A DNA stretch of 59,329 nt from a virus. The position numbers were made by a program, and so were the translations under genes. Positions within the stretch are counted from its first letter, which is position 1. Each line of letters opens with the position of its first letter. The stretch is from the IMG/VR virus record IMGVR_UViG_3300009184_000050, positions 1 through 59,329 of that record; one strand, written 5' to 3'. Of this stretch, positions 47,272 through 59,200 are shown in pieces. The notes beneath the pieces are model-generated. The model did not search any database and had not been told where the DNA came from. It worked only from the letters and a program-made list of their open reading frames with translations.

Positions 47272-49166
47272 CTACTAAAGCTATATTTGGATTTGGATAT
47301 ATTACAGGCGGCAGTCCAGTATCAATAACTAATCTAGTGTCTAGTTTTGGTGTGGTTGCTGCTGATCAAACCGAATTAACTGGTACGGCAAGATTTTGGC
47401 TTGCAGCAGCTAGCTTTGGTGGCGATCAAGCTATATTTGGATTTGGGAATGATGGCATTTCTCCAGTAGCAATTACCAATCTAGTATCTAATCTTGGGGT
47501 TGTTGCTGCTAATCAAGGCGCATTAACTGGTACGGCAAGGCAACGTCTAGCAGCAGCAGGATATGGAGGTGATAAAGCTATATTTGGATATGGTAGTAAT
47601 GATAGTAGTACTTATTATACAACAACCAATAGAGTGTCTAATCTCGGTGTTGTTGTTGCTAATGGCCAGACCGCGGGTACTGCAAGATATGGACTAGCCG
47701 CAACAGGATACGGCACTGATAAAGCTATATTTGGATTTGGGGCTACCAGCAGCTATTTCAACGTGACCAATCTAGTATCTAATCTTGGTGTTGTTGCTGC
47801 TAATCAATCCGCATTAACTGGTACTGCAAGAAGTGGTCTTGCAGCAGCAGGATACGGCACCGATACAGCTATATTTGGATTTGGGACTACCGGTAGTGTT
47901 ACCAACGTAACCAATCTAGTATCTAATCTCGGTGTAGTTGCTGCCGATACTCCAGGGGTTGGTACTGCAAGGTCATTTTTAGCAGCAGCAGGATATGGTA
48001 GTGATAAAGCTATATTTGGATATGGCCAAATAGCTAGTCTTCAGACAATAACTACTTTAGTATCTAATACTGGTGTTGTTGTTTCTGAATCTTCTGGTGT
48101 TGGTACTGCAAGGACTGGACTAGCGGCATCCGGGTATAGCACCGAAACATCAGTAACTACCACAACTACAACTACAGCAGGACCAGAAACTACCACAACC
48201 ACAACAACAGAAGCACCAACTACTACTACAACAACTACATCAGGACCAACTACTACCACAACAACTACATCAGGACCAACTACTACAACTACAACAGAAT
48301 CACCCACAACAACTACAACTACATCAGGACCAACTACTACCACTACAACAACAGCAGCACCAGGTACTACTACAACTACAACAGCAGCACCAGTACCTGC
48401 AATATTTACTCCATTTACAGTTAAAAGCGGTCTTACTGTAGGAACCATTCCAGTGATCAATTCTTCAGGAATATGGATTGGACCACGTTCAAATTTTGCA
48501 GGACCACGGGGACCACAAGGGATTCAAGGTCCACCAGGAGTAACTGGACCACAAGGTACAGGAGGGACAGGGCCTCAAGGACCACAGGGCGCTCAAGGAC
48601 CACAAGGACCACAAGGTTCAACACAGCCTTCCCCACCGGGGTCTACTGGCCCGCAAGGACCACAGGGATCACAGGGTCCACAAGGCTCTACAGGTCCGCA
48701 AGGACCACAGGGTCCAGCAGGGCAGCCTGGTCCCACTGGACCGCTAGTTAATCAAGTAAATAGTTTGGGTGTAGGGACTCCTGCTAGTGGCACTACCGGT
48801 GAAATTAGAGCTACCGGTGACGTAACTGCTTATTATTCAGATAAAAGATTAAAAGAAAATATAGTAACTATAGAAAATGCACTAGAAAAACTTAATAGAC
48901 TAAACGGTGCGTACTACTATTCAAATAAATTAGCCGAACAGTTCGGGTACATAAATAAAAAAAGACAAGTAGGATTAATAGCGCAAGAAGTTGAAGAAGT
49001 AGTACCCGAAGCTATAGCAATTGCACCGTTTGATGCTAATTTACACGGGCATAGTAAATCAGGTGATAGATATTTAACTGTAAGATACGAAAAAATAGTC
49101 CCACTTTTAATTCAAGCTTTGAAAGAGCAAGAACAACAGATTGAATATCTTAAATCTAAACTATAA
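47268..49166 (+). CDS. Modular fibre: kelch-like repeats, Thr-rich linker, collagen, S74
   Basis: 632 residues. Six units of 47-51 residues (KAIFGFG..., [12 protein letters not shown], GTARxxLAAAGYG) fill 1-294 and look like blades of a kelch-type beta propeller. Residues 294-377 are a Thr-rich linker with repeated TTTTSGP. The adaptor [12 protein letters not shown]...SSGIWIGP follows, then collagen triplets (about 408-494) and an S74 domain from [11 protein letters not shown] (about 520). The propeller is a plausible receptor- or glycan-binding head; the linker is a plausible O-glycosylation target. Confidence 0.88.
   Translation: MTTKAIFGFGYITGGSPVSITNLVSSFGVVAADQTELTGTARFWLAAASFGGDQAIFGFGNDGISPVAITNLVSNLGVVAANQGALTGTARQRLAAAGYGGDKAIFGYGSNDSSTYYTTTNRVSNLGVVVANGQTAGTARYGLAATGYGTDKAIFGFGATSSYFNVTNLVSNLGVVAANQSALTGTARSGLAAAGYGTDTAIFGFGTTGSVTNVTNLVSNLGVVAADTPGVGTARSFLAAAGYGSDKAIFGYGQIASLQTITTLVSNTGVVVSESSGVGTARTGLAASGYSTETSVTTTTTTTAGPETTTTTTTEAPTTTTTTTSGPTTTTTTTSGPTTTTTTESPTTTTTTSGPTTTTTTTAAPGTTTTTTAAPVPAIFTPFTVKSGLTVGTIPVINSSGIWIGPRSNFAGPRGPQGIQGPPGVTGPQGTGGTGPQGPQGAQGPQGPQGSTQPSPPGSTGPQGPQGSQGPQGSTGPQGPQGPAGQPGPTGPLVNQVNSLGVGTPASGTTGEIRATGDVTAYYSDKRLKENIVTIENALEKLNRLNGAYYYSNKLAEQFGYINKKRQVGLIAQEVEEVVPEAIAIAPFDANLHGHSKSGDRYLTVRYEKIVPLLIQALKEQEQQIEYLKSKL
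47271..48150. repeat. Six ~147-bp repeats coding propeller blades
   Basis: Units begin AAAGCTATATTTGGATTTGG or close variants at about 47277, 47424, 47574, 47718, 47868 and 48006. Confidence 0.85.
48160..48390. repeat. ACT/ACA repeats coding the Thr-rich linker
   Basis: Nearly all Thr codons with interruptions coding SGP, AGPE, EAP, ESP and AAPG. Low complexity in both DNA and protein. Confidence 0.9.
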
Positions 49167-49175
49167 AGGGAAACG

Positions 49176-49748
49176 ATGAACGGTGAATGGTGTTTTTTTA
49201 AATCATATTTAAGTAAAGAAAAGTGTAAGAAAATTATTGAACTATCCAAAGATATACCTGAACAAGAAGCCAGAGTTGGAATAAATGATTCGTCTAGATT
49301 AAGTGATACTAGACGTAGTAAAATAAAGTTTATTGAAACATATAACTATGATTATGAATTTTTGTTTGACTTGCTTTGGAAAACTGCTAGGCAAGCCAAT
49401 AACGATTTTTTTAATTTTCATATCTCTAGATTAAATTATATACAATTAGCTGAATACCATTCTAACTATAAGGGTGAATATAAAGATCACCATGATGTTT
49501 TTTGGATGAATGGCGATCCAATGTATCATAGAAAACTTTCATGTATTATTCAACTAACAGATCCTAATGAATATGAAGGTGGAGAATTTGAATTAATTGA
49601 CACAGATAATAAACCTGCTCAAAGTGATATAAAGCAGCAAGGCACTATTATATTTTTCCCTTCTTTTTATCTTCATAGAGCTAAACCAGTTACAGCAGGG
49701 GTTAGACATAGCATAGCTGCATGGTTTGATGGCCCTAAATGGAGGTAA
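49176..49748 (+). CDS. 2OG-Fe(II) oxygenase, prolyl-hydroxylase type
   Basis: 190 residues. Iron ligands fit H105-x-D107 (DHHDVFW) and H167 (FYLHRAKPV), with R177 (GVRHSIAAWF) for 2-oxoglutarate. YEGGEFEL (133-140) is the typical loop. The family hydroxylates proline, lysine or other side chains. It lies 9 bases after the collagen-like fibre gene with a GGGAAA site, so fibre hydroxylation is possible. The Gly-Pro-Gln triplets have Pro in the X position, which is not the usual prolyl-4-hydroxylase site, so the substrate is open. Confidence 0.85.
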   Translation: MNGEWCFFKSYLSKEKCKKIIELSKDIPEQEARVGINDSSRLSDTRRSKIKFIETYNYDYEFLFDLLWKTARQANNDFFNFHISRLNYIQLAEYHSNYKGEYKDHHDVFWMNGDPMYHRKLSCIIQLTDPNEYEGGEFELIDTDNKPAQSDIKQQGTIIFFPSFYLHRAKPVTAGVRHSIAAWFDGPKWR

Positions 49749-49749
49749 C

Positions 49750-50304
49750 GTGAGAACCAATGTAGTTATAACAGAAGATTTTTATCTCAATCCTGATGAA
49801 GTTAGAAATTTTGCACTATCTCAAGAATTCAGTCAGAAAGGAAATTATCCTGGATTACGCACAAACAGTTTTTTAAATGATAGTATAAAAGAAATTATTC
49901 AAAATATGTTAAGGCCATTTAGTGGCAATGTTACAAATTGGAATGACCGAGCTGGTTTAACAGGCTCTTTTGAACTTGCAACAGCTACAAATAGAAGTTG
50001 GATGCACACCGATGAATACAATTCTTGGGCAGGAGTGTGTTACCTTACCCCTGATGCTCCTTTATCAGGTGGTACAGGATTGTTTATGTATAAGAAAACC
50101 AGAAGTATTTATGAAGACGGCACTGACTATTCTTGTGATACCCAAGACATGACTAAATGGGAGTTGGTAGATAGAATAGCCAATAGATATAATAGATTGG
50201 TATTATATAGAAGCAATATGTATCATACTTCACTAGATTATTTTGGAAAAAATTTACAGGATGGAAGGCTATTTCAGTTATTTTTTATAAACACCGAGTA
50301 CTAA
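49750..50304 (+). CDS. DUF6445-like protein, second 2OG oxygenase-type fold
   Basis: 184 residues from GTG 49750 right after GGAGG; an ATG at 49729 is an alternative. VVITEDFYLNPDEVRNFAL with GNYPGLRT is what I recall of DUF6445. An H-x-D (WMHTDEY), distal His (MYHTSLDYF) and Arg (DGRLFQLFF) fit a 2OG-Fe(II) dioxygenase. It overlaps no gene but follows the other oxygenase by one base. Confidence 0.75.
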   Translation: MRTNVVITEDFYLNPDEVRNFALSQEFSQKGNYPGLRTNSFLNDSIKEIIQNMLRPFSGNVTNWNDRAGLTGSFELATATNRSWMHTDEYNSWAGVCYLTPDAPLSGGTGLFMYKKTRSIYEDGTDYSCDTQDMTKWELVDRIANRYNRLVLYRSNMYHTSLDYFGKNLQDGRLFQLFFINTEY

Positions 50305-50305
50305 A

Positions 50306-51061
50306 ATGAAAATTTGTAGAGTTATTTTTTCTGCTAATCGGTTTGAATTTTTAATTCCAACTTTACAATCTCATGAACAGTTTGTTAATTTCGGCGATCA
50401 TGAAGTTCACAGTATTTTCATAGATGATTATCCTATGAGAAGATATGATAATGCTATAATAGATACAGCTAAAAAATATGGATTTAACGAAGTGGTATTA
50501 CATCCTAATAATAAGGGTATAACTCTAACTTGGTCAGAACTATGGGAATACTTGAGTACCCAAGATTTTGATTTTATTTGGCATCATGAAGATGATGTGG
50601 TTTTTACTCAGCCAATAAATATACAATTATTAATTGATTTTTTACAAAATAATCCAAAAGTATGTCAGATATGTTTACAAAGAAATCCGTGGTATGATTA
50701 TGAATTAAATCAGCCTTTAATTGAAGAAAGTGATATTATATTAAATGACAACTTTAGATACAATCTTAAAGACGAACATTTTTGGACTCTAGCATCTCTA
50801 TATCCACATTGGCTAACTAAAGAACCTATTAAAGAAACATTAGGTTGTAATTTAGGCGAGTATCCCGTAATGAAATATTTTAGAGACAGATACAATATGA
50901 AAATGGCTATTTTAAAAAATCATGACGGGACACCAATAGTGGAGCATATTGGTGTATGGTCACAAGGAACACGAGTTTTAGAAAACGAACCAGGATGGGA
51001 CAAATTTAAATATTTTGATTCTATGAAAAGATATGATTCTAAAACTGGTAATCTTTATTGA
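50306..51061 (+). CDS. GT-A-type glycosyltransferase
   Basis: 251 residues. Opening ICRVIFSANRFEFLIPTL and VHSIFIDDYP are the first strands of a GT-A fold; FIWHHEDDVVF (about 90-100) supplies the acidic metal-binding motif. It follows the two oxygenases immediately, so it may add sugar to hydroxylated fibre residues; the acceptor is not shown. Confidence 0.8.
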   Translation: MKICRVIFSANRFEFLIPTLQSHEQFVNFGDHEVHSIFIDDYPMRRYDNAIIDTAKKYGFNEVVLHPNNKGITLTWSELWEYLSTQDFDFIWHHEDDVVFTQPINIQLLIDFLQNNPKVCQICLQRNPWYDYELNQPLIEESDIILNDNFRYNLKDEHFWTLASLYPHWLTKEPIKETLGCNLGEYPVMKYFRDRYNMKMAILKNHDGTPIVEHIGVWSQGTRVLENEPGWDKFKYFDSMKRYDSKTGNLY

Positions 51062-51071
51062 AGAGTTTTAA

Positions 51072-52124
51072 GTGATCACTTATACATGGGAAGTTTTATC
51101 TTTATACACTAAACCGTCACTAAACGGATTAGACAATGTGGTAAGAAGAGTCACTTGGAGATTTCAAGTTACCGACGGCGGTAACTACGGAGAGATATAT
51201 CAGGATACGCATTTACCTGACCCAATTGACAGTAATACTTATATTGCATATCCTAATTTATCTGAAGAAATCATCTTAGGTTGGGTACAAAATATAGAAA
51301 ATGTGCCTGCATTAGAAGCTGAACTACAATCAAGATTAGAAAAATCAAAAAATCCAGACATCGTTGAGAATAAATTACCTTGGAGGTTAGAACATAGATA
51401 TAACCCTAGAGAAGATTTGTATGTAGTTGTTTTTAATGATGAACCTGTATATGGCCCGATTCATTGGAATTCAGATGAAATGAATGCATCTTTGGAAGCA
51501 TGCGGTCATCCTAGATCTATACCTGAAAATATTTTAGCATTTAGAAAGGGTATCGTGCCATATGATAAGCCTCTAATAGTAAGTAATACTCTTAGAATTT
51601 ATAAAGCTAATTTATTGAATAATCAGCCACTAAAAAACCCATTCTTTGATAACGGACATATAGAATGGGACTTTTCAGGAGACATTGCAGTTGGAACTTA
51701 TCAATCTGTAGAAAAAGATGTCAGTTTCGGTCAAAATCACCTTAGAGATTTAATTAGAAATTGGTGTACACAAATGGCTGATACATTTATAAAAATAAAT
51801 ATAAACAATGAAGATCATTATTTCCATAGTCAGTTGCTGTATAGACTAGAATTAGGTCATAAAATTAACACAATGGATGACACTAGCACATGTTTTTGGA
51901 AAAGCTGTGAGATGCCTTTTGGAAACTGGTTCTCAGCATCTAAAGCTAATTTAATAGAAATTTTAACAATATTAGAAGATAGAAATACTTTTATAATAAA
52001 TTGGGAAAGAGAGAAAAACATGTTACTTACACAGTGTACTAGTATAACTGAAGTAATAAATTTGTCTGAAACCTTACATGGTGAAATGAATGCTTGGTTA
52101 AATGCTAACACTATAATTCTATAA
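51072..52124 (+). CDS. Fibre-associated protein with DUF7936-like N-terminus
   Basis: 350 residues, GTG start. ITYTWEVLSLYTKPSLNG...VVRRVTWRFQVTDGG (2-37) and EEIILGWVQNI (about 64-74) resemble the N-terminal domain I recall as DUF7936, found beside phage tail fibres. The C-terminal 250 residues are unassigned (VVVFNDEPVYGPIHWNS, GNWFSASKANLIEIL). Likely virion-related. Confidence 0.68.
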   Translation: MITYTWEVLSLYTKPSLNGLDNVVRRVTWRFQVTDGGNYGEIYQDTHLPDPIDSNTYIAYPNLSEEIILGWVQNIENVPALEAELQSRLEKSKNPDIVENKLPWRLEHRYNPREDLYVVVFNDEPVYGPIHWNSDEMNASLEACGHPRSIPENILAFRKGIVPYDKPLIVSNTLRIYKANLLNNQPLKNPFFDNGHIEWDFSGDIAVGTYQSVEKDVSFGQNHLRDLIRNWCTQMADTFIKININNEDHYFHSQLLYRLELGHKINTMDDTSTCFWKSCEMPFGNWFSASKANLIEILTILEDRNTFIINWEREKNMLLTQCTSITEVINLSETLHGEMNAWLNANTIIL

Positions 52125-52130
52125 ACAAGA

Positions 52131-52136
52131 TAAATA
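52131..52136 (+). promoter_or_regulatory. Late-type TAAATA box for Gly-rich fibre gene
   Basis: GATAAATAACAAAATAAAGGTG, in two parts, gives the box and an AAAGGTG site before ATG 52159. Confidence 0.5.
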
Positions 52137-52158
52137 ACAAAATAAAGGTGTACATATT

Positions 52159-53091
52159 ATGACTCTCCCAACATCAGGTCCAATTTCATTTAATGATATT
52201 AGTTTTGAAATATATCAAAATATTGCAACCTATAACTTAAATAATCCAGATGGTAGAACCTTGGCTGGCGTGCCAACTCCTAATTCTCAAATTTCATTAA
52301 GCGATTTTTATGGTAAAACTTATCCTCGGGTAGTAACTGGAATACGTGTTACATTAATAGGAGGTGGTGGAGGAGGTGGTGGTGGACCTCGAGGTGGTGG
52401 CGGTGCAAGTGGTCAACTTTCAACAAATACGCCGGTAACACTTGATAAGAATAATTCATATACATATAGCATAGGATCTGCTGGAGTAGGTGGAAGTGCC
52501 AACAGTACAGGCGGTTCTGGCGGAAGTACATCACTGACTGGTATAGCAACTGTTGGCGGTGGTGGCGGTGGCACAGTTGGTATATCAGGTGGCAGAGGTG
52601 GTAATGGTGGCAATAATACTAATTATTTTGGTGGTACTGGTTGGCCGACTGCTGGTTCTAGTGGTGCAGGAGGTGGTGGTGCTGGTCAAGGTAGCAATGG
52701 TAACAATGCATCGAGCACTAACGTTGGCGGTAATGGTGCAGCTGGAACTACTATATCTGGCATACTCTTAGGATATGGTGGAGGCGGGGGAACTGCGACT
52801 GGTAGTACTAGCGGAACAGGTAGTCCAGGAGGCGGAGGAAAGGGTGGTGCAGGTACCCCGGCGACTGGAAATGCGGCAACTGTACTAGGAAGTGGCGGTG
52901 GTGGTGGTGGCGGTGGCAGTAGTATAGGTGGTGCTGGGCGCGTCGGCACAATAATTTTAGATTTCACCGCAGCCACTGGATCAGGAACATTAACTGTTTA
53001 TAACGGCCCAACTGTAGTTGGTTCTCCTCAATCAATAGCCGGATCTATTATTAGTTTACCCACCAATGGTGCGTACTTTATTATATCATAA
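52159..53091 (+). CDS. Gly-rich tail fibre tip or adhesin
   Basis: 310 residues. N-terminus LPTSGPISFNDISFEIY with ISLSDFYGKT (1-55) is a common phage-fibre start. Residues 66-270 are extremely Gly-rich with GGGGG runs broken by Ser, Thr and Asn loops, as in glycine-rich T4-like adhesins (S16 gp38 type) that pack polyglycine helices. A short strand-rich C-terminus follows. A receptor-binding role is inferred. Confidence 0.8.
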   Translation: MTLPTSGPISFNDISFEIYQNIATYNLNNPDGRTLAGVPTPNSQISLSDFYGKTYPRVVTGIRVTLIGGGGGGGGGPRGGGGASGQLSTNTPVTLDKNNSYTYSIGSAGVGGSANSTGGSGGSTSLTGIATVGGGGGGTVGISGGRGGNGGNNTNYFGGTGWPTAGSSGAGGGGAGQGSNGNNASSTNVGGNGAAGTTISGILLGYGGGGGTATGSTSGTGSPGGGGKGGAGTPATGNAATVLGSGGGGGGGGSSIGGAGRVGTIILDFTAATGSGTLTVYNGPTVVGSPQSIAGSIISLPTNGAYFIIS

Positions 53092-53115
53092 CCAACAAAA
53101 ACACCATAGTAGAAT

Positions 53116-53209
53116 TTAACTGTTAGTTATGAGAAATTAGTACCATTAAATGGTCGAAGCTATCAAAGAACTTATAGCAGAGGTTGAGGAACTTAAGAAA
53201 TCTCTATAG
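53116..53209 (+). pseudogene. Frameshifted remnant of an S74 chaperone C-terminus
   Basis: Translation gives LTVSYEKLVPL, then after one extra A (53150 region) MVEAIKELIAEVEELKKSL and a stop. This matches the ends of the S74 fibres ([20 protein letters not shown]). It lies in the gap after the Gly-rich fibre. Confidence 0.75.
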
Positions 53210-53230
53210 GAACAAATTAATTGATTATCA

Positions 53231-53236
53231 TAAATA
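53231..53236 (+). promoter_or_regulatory. Late-type TAAATA box for giant fibre gene
   Basis: CATAAATATATATGAC precedes ATG 53261; a short ATAGGGAA between them may serve as ribosome-binding site. Confidence 0.45.
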
Positions 53237-53260
53237 TATATGACATAGGGAATATATAAT

Positions 53261-56200
53261 ATGGTTCAAGCAGTTAAAATCACCTCGCTTAATGATATCG
53301 GTACTAGTATCATGTATACTACATTGGTGCCTGTAGTAAACATGACCGGTACCCCTACTACTGAAAAAGCTAACCTACAAATCGTAGGAAATTTAATATT
53401 ATCAGGAGCAGGAGGTTCTTATTTTCCTCCTGCTGCTCAAGCAACTATATCGCAGTTTGTAGCATATGCTGCTCAACCCAATATTACATCAGTTGGTACA
53501 CTAACATCTTTAGCAGTATTAGGCAATATAACTAGTGGCAATGCTAATTTAGGCAATCTAGCAATAGCAAATGTATTTTCAGGTACATTAAATGGTAGTG
53601 CTGCTAGCGCAAATACTGCAAATACTGCCAACACTGTTACATTAAATGCTCAACCAAACATTACTTCTCTTGGTACACTAACATCTTTAAATGTTACAGG
53701 TTTAGCTAATCTAGGTGCTGTAACTAATATAACTATAACCGGTGGTAGTCCAAACTACGTACTACAAACAGATGGTAATGGTACGTTAAGTTGGGCAGCA
53801 CAAACTGGTGGCGGTGGTAATATCGGTAATTGGACTTTTGACAATGTTACAGCAACCACTCCAGAAAATATTATCGTACAAGCTGGACCTGCAACTAATT
53901 CTTGGGCAAGTTTACTAAGTAATGACGGCAACAATAGTTTATGGGTTGACAATTACGGAGCACATGTTACCACCGATTTTGCCGGAGCACAAAATTATTG
54001 GACTTTTGGCACAGACGGTAATCTAACGATACCGGGTAATCAAGGAAGTATTGGAACTGTATATGCAGATGGTATTGACATTATAGCTCCAATTGGTGGT
54101 TATGCTGAACTAGCTTCTGGTAACTTAAACAACTTCATATATGTACAGGATGAAGGTGCATATGTGAATACAGATAGAAACGGTGTTGACCATCAATGGT
54201 TGTTTGATACAAGTGGTAGACTAACATTCCCTGATACTACTCTTGCAGGACGTGACCTAGAAGGTACAGGTGATTTTGGATTTGAAATGCCGGCTAATGT
54301 TGGTTTCACTATTTTAGCTGATCTTGGAAATAGTCAATGGACATTTGGCGCAGATGGTAACTTAACCACACCGGGTAATATTATCTTAGATAATATCGGT
54401 GATGCTAATATCAGTTCTGATGCAAATATTAATATTAATGCAGCAGGTAATATTTGGCAATTTGGCGCAGATGGTAACTTAACCACACCGGGTAATATTA
54501 TTCTTGATGTTGCAGGTGATGCTAATATCAGTTCTGATGCAAATATTAATATTAATGCAGCAGGTAATATTTGGCAATTTGGCGCAGATGGCTCCTTACA
54601 AGTGCCAGCAAATTTTGCTGATCCTATCCCAGGCACTATTGCCGCAGCAAACGGTTATCCAACATTGCTGGCATACGGCAGCGGAAGCGGAGGAGGCTTT
54701 GGAGTCCACGGCGGTCCTGAACTGGATTGGATGAACGCCGACGACCCTGCTAATAATTTTGGTAATAGTAGTGTATTACGCCACACCGCGTTTCTAAATG
54801 CCACTGGTTTTTACATCGGAATGAATGAAAACCACGTGGTAGGAAATACAACCGCAAATTGGCTTTTCACCCCTAGTGGCAATTTAAGATTACCTTATTC
54901 TAGTACTACAGCAAATTTATCTTTCACAATGACCAATATAGGCAGTGTTGCCTATAATAGTGCCTCTCCATTAAGTAGTGGTGGTAGTTTAGAATTTGTA
55001 GGTGACGAGTCAAATCATTTCTTAGTAGTACCTAATGAAGCAAGATTTGCTCCTGGCACGGGTGACTTTACTATTGAATGGTATCAATATGTAACTAGCG
55101 ATGGTCATGCATGGCCAAGACCATTCAGTCTTGGTGTTTGCTGTAGTAACATCAACAGTTTGTTAGTGGGGTTATTTGAAGGTGGCTCTAACATTATGGC
55201 AATACAGACACAATCTGGTTATAATCCCTTCTCTGGTTGGAATAATACATTAAATGTTTGGCAACATATTGCTGTGGTGCGCTCGTCAGGTACAGTAACT
55301 ATCTATCAAAACGGTGTAGCATTTAATTCTGTTTCCATACCAGATGATATTGCTTACAATCCTACAAACGGTTATTTCCTAAGCATCGGTAGCCCAACAG
55401 CAGATGGTACAACAGGTAATGAAAGTATTAATTCGCAGTACGTTGGTTTAATAACAAATATGCGTTATGTTGTTGGTACAGCAGTTTACACCGGCAACTT
55501 TACACCAAGTACTGATCCACTAACTTTAATTTCGGGCACAGAGTTGTTGCTACAAGTTGCAAATTCAGGTACACTTGCTGAAGCACTTTATATCGGAACC
55601 ATAGTAAACAATTCATCTATTATTTCAAACGGCAATGCTTGGACATTTGGCGGTGACGGCAATCTAACATTACCAGGTAATACATCAGGTATCAACTCTA
55701 CTGGTAACGTTCAAATCAATTCTAATGCTCAGTCCTGGAACTTTGGTGCAGATGGTTCTACAATATTCCCTACATTAACTACACAGCGTGGTGACAATCC
55801 TAGTGGCACAATCACCGGTCAAACATTGTTGTTTGGTGATGTTAATCAAGAAGCAATCATTTCAACACCTAACGGTATTGATAGTATTCCTGACAGTCAA
55901 CGTTTAGTAATCAATCCTGGTCAAGGGTACGACGACGGAGAAGGCGGAGACATTTATCTATGGGCTGGTCGCGGTGGTAATGGTTCAGGATCAGGCGGTG
56001 ACATTAAGATTCGCGGTGGTCAAGGTGGTGCTAACACTAGTGGTGGCACAGGTGGCGCGGGTGGTTACATTCGTATCGAAGCCGGTGATGCAGCCAGTGC
56101 AGGATTCCCCGGATATGTTGATATTAACGGTGGTAATAGTTCTATCGCACAAGGCGGATATGTTGAAATCTTAGGTGGACAAGGTGCAACAATTGGTGGC

Positions 56201-59200
56201 GATGCAAATCTTAAAGGTGGTTATGGTACTGCAACAGGCGGTAATGTTAATATTTGGGGAGGCGCATCAGGTAACGGTCAGGTCAATGAAGGGGATGTAA
56301 ATATTCAAACCGGTGGTAACACTTGGACATTTGATCCTTCAGGTAACTTACAATTACCAGACACCACAAGCGTTATTGCTAACGTAAGCATAACACTTGA
56401 AGCAAACGACACAGGGAATATCACGGGATTAAGTCTAACCGGCGATGCCCACGCAAATCTATATGCTCATGGTAATGTGAATATAGTTAGCGATAGTAGT
56501 AACACTACTGCGACTTGGACATTTGGCACAGATGGTACTACAACATTCCCTAATCCACTACCAAATGCCCGCAGTCAAATCTATACTACAAACGGTGGAT
56601 ACCAAACAGTATTTGAAGCATTTAGTGTCAAAGGCAACGGACAGAAACTTACATTAGACTATGATGCCGCTGAAGTAAAAATACAAACACAGGTTGGCAC
56701 AGAATGGACATTTGGACAATATGGTAACACAATATTTCCTAATGGTACTACTATCAGCAATAAAGAAACTAATTTAACTAAGGGTCCAGCATTAAATTCA
56801 TTTGGCAGCGATAGTTATACAGGAATCTTCACTACTTTGAACTATACTGGGCTTGATACAACTTGGATTGTCAACGGTCCTAACGTTGCCAATGGTGTGA
56901 TACAGAGCATTGATGCGGCTGGTCAAACTATAATTTTAGATAGAAACTCAGGCGGTCCACAATTCCAAAATGGTCAAAGCTACACATTTACCGGCCCATT
57001 AGTCAGTATTGGCACTGACATCACAGTTAATAGCAATAGCTGGACCTTTGGTGCGGATGGTAACTTAACACTACCTGCGAATGCGTTTGCTATCAATTAC
57101 GCTAATGGTACCCAAGTGTCCTTAGGTGGCGGCAACATTACTTGGGCACAGTTAGACGATAAAAATGGTAACAGTGGACCTACTACAATAGCCCTAGGTC
57201 AGAATGCCGGACTTGACGGTCAAGGCAATGCCGCAATAGCAATTGGTAAAAATGCTGGACAAGGCGGTCAAGGTGCGTCATCAATAACAATCGGAGAAGA
57301 TGCCGGTGGTAACACTACTCAAGGCGCCAATTCAGTAGCAATTGGTAGATCGGCTGGTTTTGATGCACAAGGTATAGGTGCTGTTGCTATTGGATCTGGT
57401 GCAGGGTCAAATAGTCAAGGTAATCAAAGTGTTGCAATCGGAGAAAATGCAGGTGTAATCCAAGGATCAACCGCAGTAGCAATTGGAAAAAATTCCGGTG
57501 GCAGTGAGGCTTTACAAGGTGATGACGCAGTGGCTATTGGTCACAGTGCAGGTGAAAGTACTCAAGGCACACAATCAGTTGCTATTGGCTTATATGCTGG
57601 ACAGACCACTCAAGGCGTTAACGCAGTAGCGATTGGTGCTAATGCAGGTATTACAAGTCAAGGTAACAACTCAATCATATTGAATGCTACTGGTGCTAAC
57701 TTAAATCAAACCACAGCAAATACATTCACAGTGAAACCAGTAAGACAAGCCAATACAGCAAATGCCATGTATTATGATGCATCTACTGGTGAGATCACAT
57801 ATGACACTGCCGGCGGTGGTAACGCTAATACAGGCAATGTTACATTTAATAATATCAATGTCATTGGTACAGGAAACTTAAAACTACAACCCGATTCTGC
57901 TAACGCTAATGCTTATTTGGATGTCTATTTAACTGGAGGTCCAGACATTCATATTGCTGGCAACGGTGAAACTGTTATTCTCGGGACTGATAACTTTGCT
58001 AATGTCGCTGTCAATGTTAATGGTAATGTGTCTATACAAGCCGGTGATGCCAATGGCACACATACTTGGAACTTTGATACTGCTGGTAACTTAACACTAC
58101 CCGAAGGTGGTATCATCTATGAAACTAACATTCCAGGTGGGGTATTAACTGGCAATACCATTGTTCTAAAGCCACAGGGCGGAACCAATGCTGACCAACA
58201 GTTACTTGTTTATCCAACAGCAATTGGTGCTGACTTCAATCACCTGCACATGACCTCAGGTAATTTATACAATACTGAATTATTCTTAGGTAATGATGAC
58301 TTCTATGTAAAATTAGCCAACACTGGTAACGTTATTATCAACAGCAATGATGACAATGGTAATACTGCTATGTGGACATTTGGCACAGATGGTAATTTAA
58401 CATTACCGCAACTTACTACAATCAATGATGTAAGCGACAATGGTACTAGATTAACAGTGGGTGTTCCACCGACTGTAATAGCTATCAGTGGTGCAGATTT
58501 TAGTCCAGTGAATACTACTTACAATAGAGACTTTGGTCAAGCAACTCCAACTTGGTACCCAGCTGGTTATACGCCAGGTGTTGATCCTTATATAATGTTT
58601 ACAGGTGGTCAATATGGGATTTATAATCCTGGATTTGTCCCACCGCTTTATGTCAACACTGGTACATTGAATACACCATTAATACAATGGAATACTAATC
58701 CTCCATTAGGCAGCGTTCCCCCTACAGCAGTATATACATATGGTGTTACTGGGCCTGCTTGGAACTTTGGTACAGATGGTAATCTAACATTGCCGGGCAA
58801 TCTAGTAATCAATGGTCTTGCAAATGTATTTGGATCAAATGTTGCATTATTACAATCAAATCCTGATCTACCATTACTATCAGTATCAAGTGGTAGCAAT
58901 GGTGCTGTATCAAGTCTTTGGGTAGAAGACATTGGCAACGTCGGCACTAGTAATATAGCGGCAGTATATGCTAATCCTACTTCAGGATCAAAGATTGTTA
59001 GAATAGCAGTAGGACAAAATGGTGGTAACGCTGGTCCTAATCTATGGGACTTTAATGCTAATGGTACTACAACATTCCCGGGTAACTTGATTAGTAGTGG
59101 TGCAAGCCCTGCCCCAAGTATTAGTGGTTTCTCTAGTGTAAGCGCATCAACATTTACTAACGGTAACTCAAATGTAACTATCAATTCTAACTCAAAGTCA

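Noticed and set aside
48041-48460. 139-residue Val-rich minus-strand frame
   Set aside because: It is the reverse reading of the Thr-rich repeats and collagen start; low-complexity Val runs have no signal or start site.
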